DNA from: Cohaesibacter gelatinilyticus | Lineage (GTDB): Bacteria > Pseudomonadota > Alphaproteobacteria > Rhizobiales > Cohaesibacteraceae | Length of the DNA: 64,000 nt | Direction: 5' to 3' | NCBI RefSeq assembly: GCF_900215605.1 | Contig: NZ_OBEL01000003.1 | Coordinates: 124,001 to 188,000 of the forward strand | Part shown: positions 61,392 through 64,000 of the stretch, one piece after another | Layout of the letters: each line of letters starts with the position of its first letter | Position numbering within the stretch: the first letter of the stretch is position 1 | The notes under the pieces: model-generated | The model's database searches: none | What the model was told of the DNA's origin: nothing | The model's input: only the letters and a program-made list of their open reading frames with translations | Translations under genes and position numbers: made by a program

Positions 61392-61660
61392 CTAGGCTTA
61401 GGACTCATTAATTCTGCATATTCTGTTTGCTCTGAAGTATTCAGATAGAAGAACCAATGACAAAATAAGGGTGGCTCCCTTTTTGCAGTCATTGGTTCGA
61501 TAGATGGATGCTTCAGGGCAAACCCGAAGGGCAAGGTGCTTTTACCCGTTGGCCGCGTTGTAAAATCTTGGAAATGCACCACATTGCCGCGATTTTACGC
61601 CTTGCCAACAGGCAAAATTATCCTCGCAGAATGTGCCTAATTAACGGGTCCTGAGCCTAG
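61392..61660. mobile_element. MITE-like element with imperfect terminal inverted repeats
   Basis: A 269-bp non-coding element. Left end CTAG-GCTTAGGACTCATTAATT (61392 onward) and the reverse complement of the right end CTAG-GCTCAGGACCCGTTAATT (up to 61660) match at about 24 of the first 35 bases; CTAG lies at both outer ends and could be a target duplication or part of the repeat. Inside there are nested stems: GTTTGCTCTGAAG with CTTCAGGGCAAAC, GAACCAATGAC (61451-61461) with GTCATTGGTTC (61488-61498), GGCAAGG with CCTTGCC and GTAAAATC with GATTTTAC. There is no transposase. An IS5-like parent is possible but I cannot name it. Confidence 0.7.
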
Positions 61661-61691
61661 ATTAAGAGAGACCAAACCAAAGGACCGCTCC

Positions 61692-62090
61692 GTGACTAAT
61701 CAGGATATCTTTCTTTGCAACAAATCCGATCTGAAACAGACCGGAGCCTTTGGAGCAACAATTGACGACACAAATGGCAAACTGGATATCGTCATTATCG
61801 ACATGGCCTTTGATATATCAGCTTCTAAATCTTTCCTGCCAAGCGAGGAAAGCCTCAAAGCCTATATCAATTCCTGCCCACATTTGAGTATGCCGATGGA
61901 AACCTTTGATCATGAGTTTTTAGACAAGGAAGACCCATCCCTGATCGTCTGCTCTACCCATGGTGCACGTTTTCGAAGCACGGATGGTTTTTGTCTGTCG
62001 GGTCCATGCAGCGGATCATCCTTAACGCCTATACCACTTACGTTCACGGAAGAGGCCATTTACCTCAAGATCGAAAGTATTGATATTTAA
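61692..62090 (+). CDS. Rieske [2Fe-2S] domain protein
   Basis: A 132-residue small Rieske-type protein. The cluster ligands are in NSCPHLSMPMETFDHEFLD (C-x-H) and LIVCSTHGARFRSTDGFCLS (C-x2-H), as in stand-alone Rieske ferredoxins; there is no membrane anchor. The partner oxygenase is unknown and not adjacent. Start is the GTG at 61692, chosen because AAAGGA lies 7-8 nt upstream. It follows the MITE-like element by 31 bp, so its promoter may overlap that element's right end. Confidence 0.88.
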   Translation: MTNQDIFLCNKSDLKQTGAFGATIDDTNGKLDIVIIDMAFDISASKSFLPSEESLKAYINSCPHLSMPMETFDHEFLDKEDPSLIVCSTHGARFRSTDGFCLSGPCSGSSLTPIPLTFTEEAIYLKIESIDI

Positions 62091-62308
62091 CCTATTGAGA
62101 TAAATATAGAAAAAACGATCCTCTAATTCGAAAAAGCAAAAAATAAGCGGTTGCAATTCTTCTGTGAATGACAACTCACTCTCTACCAAAGAGGCATGGA
62201 TCACAGCTAGACGCTGTGGGGTCACCTGAGCATAATGGGCGAGACCGTTTTGAGTGGTTCGCATAGAACCATTCCTCATTTTCATTGGACAAGTTCTGGG
62301 AGGAACGC

Positions 62309-64000
62309 ATGTCGGAGAATGTCTATCCCGTACCGGCGGATGTGGCAAAAGACGCCCTGATCGATAACGATACTTACCTGTCTATGTACAAGCAGTCTGT
62401 TGAAGACCCGGACGGCTTTTGGGGTGAACAGGGCAAGCGCCTGGACTGGATCAAGCCTTACACCAAGGTCAAGAACACCTCTTACGACTATCACAATGTT
62501 TCCATCAAATGGTTTGAAGATGGCGAGCTGAACGTTTCCGCCAACTGTATCGACCGTCATCTGGAAACCCGTGGTGATCAGACTGCTATCATCTGGGAAG
62601 GTGACGACCCGGCTGATGATGAGAACATCACCTACAAGCAGCTGCATGAGCGTGTCTCCAAACTGGCAAATGCCTATAAGGAGCTGGGCGTTGGCAAGGG
62701 TGACCGCGTCATCCTGTATCTACCAATGATCCCGGAAGCTGCCTATTCCATGCTGGCTTGCGCCCGTATCGGCGCGATCCATTCCATCGTCTTTGGTGGC
62801 TTTTCTCCTGATGCCCTGGCCGATCGCATCAATGGTTCCCAAGCCAAACTGGTGGTAACCGCGGATCAGGGTTTGCGCGGCGGTCGTAAAGTACCGCTGA
62901 AAACCAACGCCGATGCAGCCTTTGAAAAGGTGAAACATGACGCCAAAATGCTGGTCGTCAAACGCACCGGTGGCGATATCCCAATGGTTGAAGGCCGCGA
63001 TGTCTGGTATGACGATGTTGTTGGTCCAGCATCCGCGGATTGCCCACCAGAGCCAATGAATGCAGAAGATCCGCTTTTCATTCTCTATACATCCGGCTCC
63101 ACCGGCATGCCGAAGGGCGTGGTTCACTCCACTGGTGGCTATCTGCTTTACGCTTCCATGACCCATCAATATGTCTTTGATTACAAAGATGGCGACATCT
63201 ATTGGTGTACTGCTGATGTGGGTTGGGTAACCGGCCACTCCTACATCGTTTATGGCCCACTGGCCAATGGTGCCACCACCGTAATGTTTGAAGGTGTACC
63301 GACCTATCCATCACCATCCCGTTTTTGGGATGTATGTGAGAAGCACAAGGTCAATATCTTCTACACCGCGCCGACCGCTATCCGCTCCCTAATGGGTGCT
63401 GGCAATGAGCATGTCGAAAAGGCAGACCTTTCCACCTTGCGTGTGCTTGGTTCTGTCGGTGAACCAATCAACCCGGAAGCCTGGAAATGGTATTACGAAG
63501 TCGTCGGCAAGGAAAAATGCCCGATTGTTGATACTTGGTGGCAGACCGAAACCGGTGGCATCATGATCACGCCACTTCCAGGTGCTACCGATCTGAAACC
63601 AGGGTCAGCTACCCGCCCATTCTTCGGCGTTCAGCCTGTCATGCTCGATAATGATGGCAAAGAGATTGCTGAGACTGAATGCGAAGGCATTCTCTGCATC
63701 GCTGATAGCTGGCCTGGACAGATGCGCACGGTCTTTGGCGATCATGATCGCTTCGTCTCCACCTATTTCGAGACCTTCAAAGGCTATTATTTTGCAGGTG
63801 ACGGCGCACGCCGCGATGCAGATGGCTATTATTGGATCACTGGCCGCGTTGATGACGTCATCAACGTATCCGGTCACCGTATGGGTACCGCCGAGGTCGA
63901 AAGCGCCCTCGTAGCGCATCCTAAAGTCTCGGAAGCTGCTGTTGTTGGTTATCCGCACGACATCAAGGGACAGGGCATCTATGTCTATGTCACTCTAATG
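62309..64000 (+). CDS. acs: Acetyl-CoA synthetase, 5' part
   Basis: AMP-forming acetate-CoA ligase that activates acetate in the cytosol. The first 564 codons of about 650 are inside the window. The ANL motifs [20 protein letters not shown], the [10 protein letters not shown] acetate-pocket motif, [20 protein letters not shown] and [20 protein letters not shown] are present; the C-terminal catalytic Lys lies beyond the window. ATG 62309 ([12 protein letters not shown]) follows GGGAGGA. The 218-bp gap before it holds only a GGTTC/GAACC hairpin. Identification secure. Confidence 0.97.
   Translation, partial: MSENVYPVPADVAKDALIDNDTYLSMYKQSVEDPDGFWGEQGKRLDWIKPYTKVKNTSYDYHNVSIKWFEDGELNVSANCIDRHLETRGDQTAIIWEGDDPADDENITYKQLHERVSKLANAYKELGVGKGDRVILYLPMIPEAAYSMLACARIGAIHSIVFGGFSPDALADRINGSQAKLVVTADQGLRGGRKVPLKTNADAAFEKVKHDAKMLVVKRTGGDIPMVEGRDVWYDDVVGPASADCPPEPMNAEDPLFILYTSGSTGMPKGVVHSTGGYLLYASMTHQYVFDYKDGDIYWCTADVGWVTGHSYIVYGPLANGATTVMFEGVPTYPSPSRFWDVCEKHKVNIFYTAPTAIRSLMGAGNEHVEKADLSTLRVLGSVGEPINPEAWKWYYEVVGKEKCPIVDTWWQTETGGIMITPLPGATDLKPGSATRPFFGVQPVMLDNDGKEIAETECEGILCIADSWPGQMRTVFGDHDRFVSTYFETFKGYYFAGDGARRDADGYYWITGRVDDVINVSGHRMGTAEVESALVAHPKVSEAAVVGYPHDIKGQGIYVYVTLM

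Larger units (their letters stand above)
61306..61691. other. Gap holding the ctlX terminator and a MITE-like element
   Basis: A 386-bp gap. It consists of the ctlX terminator (61334-61368), the MITE-like element (61392-61660) and about 30 bp leading to the GTG start of the Rieske gene. No supported protein gene is present. Confidence 0.8.

Noticed and set aside
61367-61582. 71-codon minus-strand frame inside the MITE-like element
   Set aside because: It runs across the stems of the element and out through its left end, which fits chance reading of a structured non-coding element; it shows no transposase features.

Overview
The window looks like chromosomal DNA of an alphaproteobacterium, most likely a marine member of the Hyphomicrobiales (Rhizobiales). 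The evidence is a DUF2794 gene, a hemC-hemD-Mic60-HemY cluster, a CtlX citrulline hydrolase, an Irr-box-like iron element beside an imelysin operon, rhizobial-style dispersed palindromes, and the ffh-rpsP-rimM-trmD-rplS-leuC order. Genus-level placement is not possible from this window alone. About 60 protein genes and three tRNA genes are visible. I see no rRNA, CRISPR array, prophage or complete insertion sequence.

Layout. 1-9.4 kb: 5' part of htpG, a DUF2794 gene, a Bax-inhibitor-1 membrane protein, the tesA / ybbA-ybbP-type ABC pair read divergently, an aldo-keto reductase, thpR and a low-molecular-weight tyrosine phosphatase. 9.4-16.8 kb: two identical tRNA-Gly(GCC) genes flanking an amino-acid exporter, then proXp-type deacylase, CnoX-like thioredoxin, Lon-substrate-domain protein and Trm112 on the plus strand, followed by a ferredoxin-like protein, a UbiH-type hydroxylase and tesB. 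16.8-20.5 kb: nitrogen block, glnK-amtB and a second amtB, each behind a sigma-54-like promoter. 20.7-33 kb: ppa, YggT, a TerB/glutamine amidotransferase pair, a four-gene imelysin / di-heme oxidoreductase operon (probably iron linked), an aminotransferase-fold enzyme and an acyl-CoA synthetase. 33-44 kb: lipoprotein, tRNA-Thr(CGT), the heme / inner-membrane-organisation cluster on the minus strand, and tsaD-gpsA-YciI-EVE-methyltransferase on the plus strand. 44-54 kb: TetR with a palindromic operator, GNAT, leuC, rplS, a small accessory insertion (HxlR, YCII, nucleotidyltransferase), then trmD fused to a cupin domain, rimM, rpsP and ffh. 54-64 kb: HAD phosphatase, LysE exporter, saccharopine dehydrogenase, DUF1223, DUF1761, an Lrp-ocd-ctlX citrulline/ornithine catabolic module, a MITE-like element, a Rieske protein and the 5' part of acs.

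How genes work together. Nitrogen supply (GlnK/AmtB), amino-acid catabolism (CtlX gives ornithine, ornithine cyclodeaminase gives proline; saccharopine dehydrogenase; LysE/RhtB exporters) and central acetate activation (Acs) are recurring themes. Translation support genes (ffh, rpsP, rimM, trmD, rplS, tsaD, ProXp-type deacylase, Trm112) are spread through the window.

Most of the window is ordinary housekeeping sequence and I do not see a clear new defence or biosynthetic system. The observations most worth a second look are the in-frame TrmD-cupin fusion with an A7 run at the junction, placed where an accessory insertion splits a conserved ribosomal operon; the 269-bp MITE-like element with imperfect terminal inverted repeats and nested stems; and a 25-bp perfect inverted repeat with purine/pyrimidine arms.
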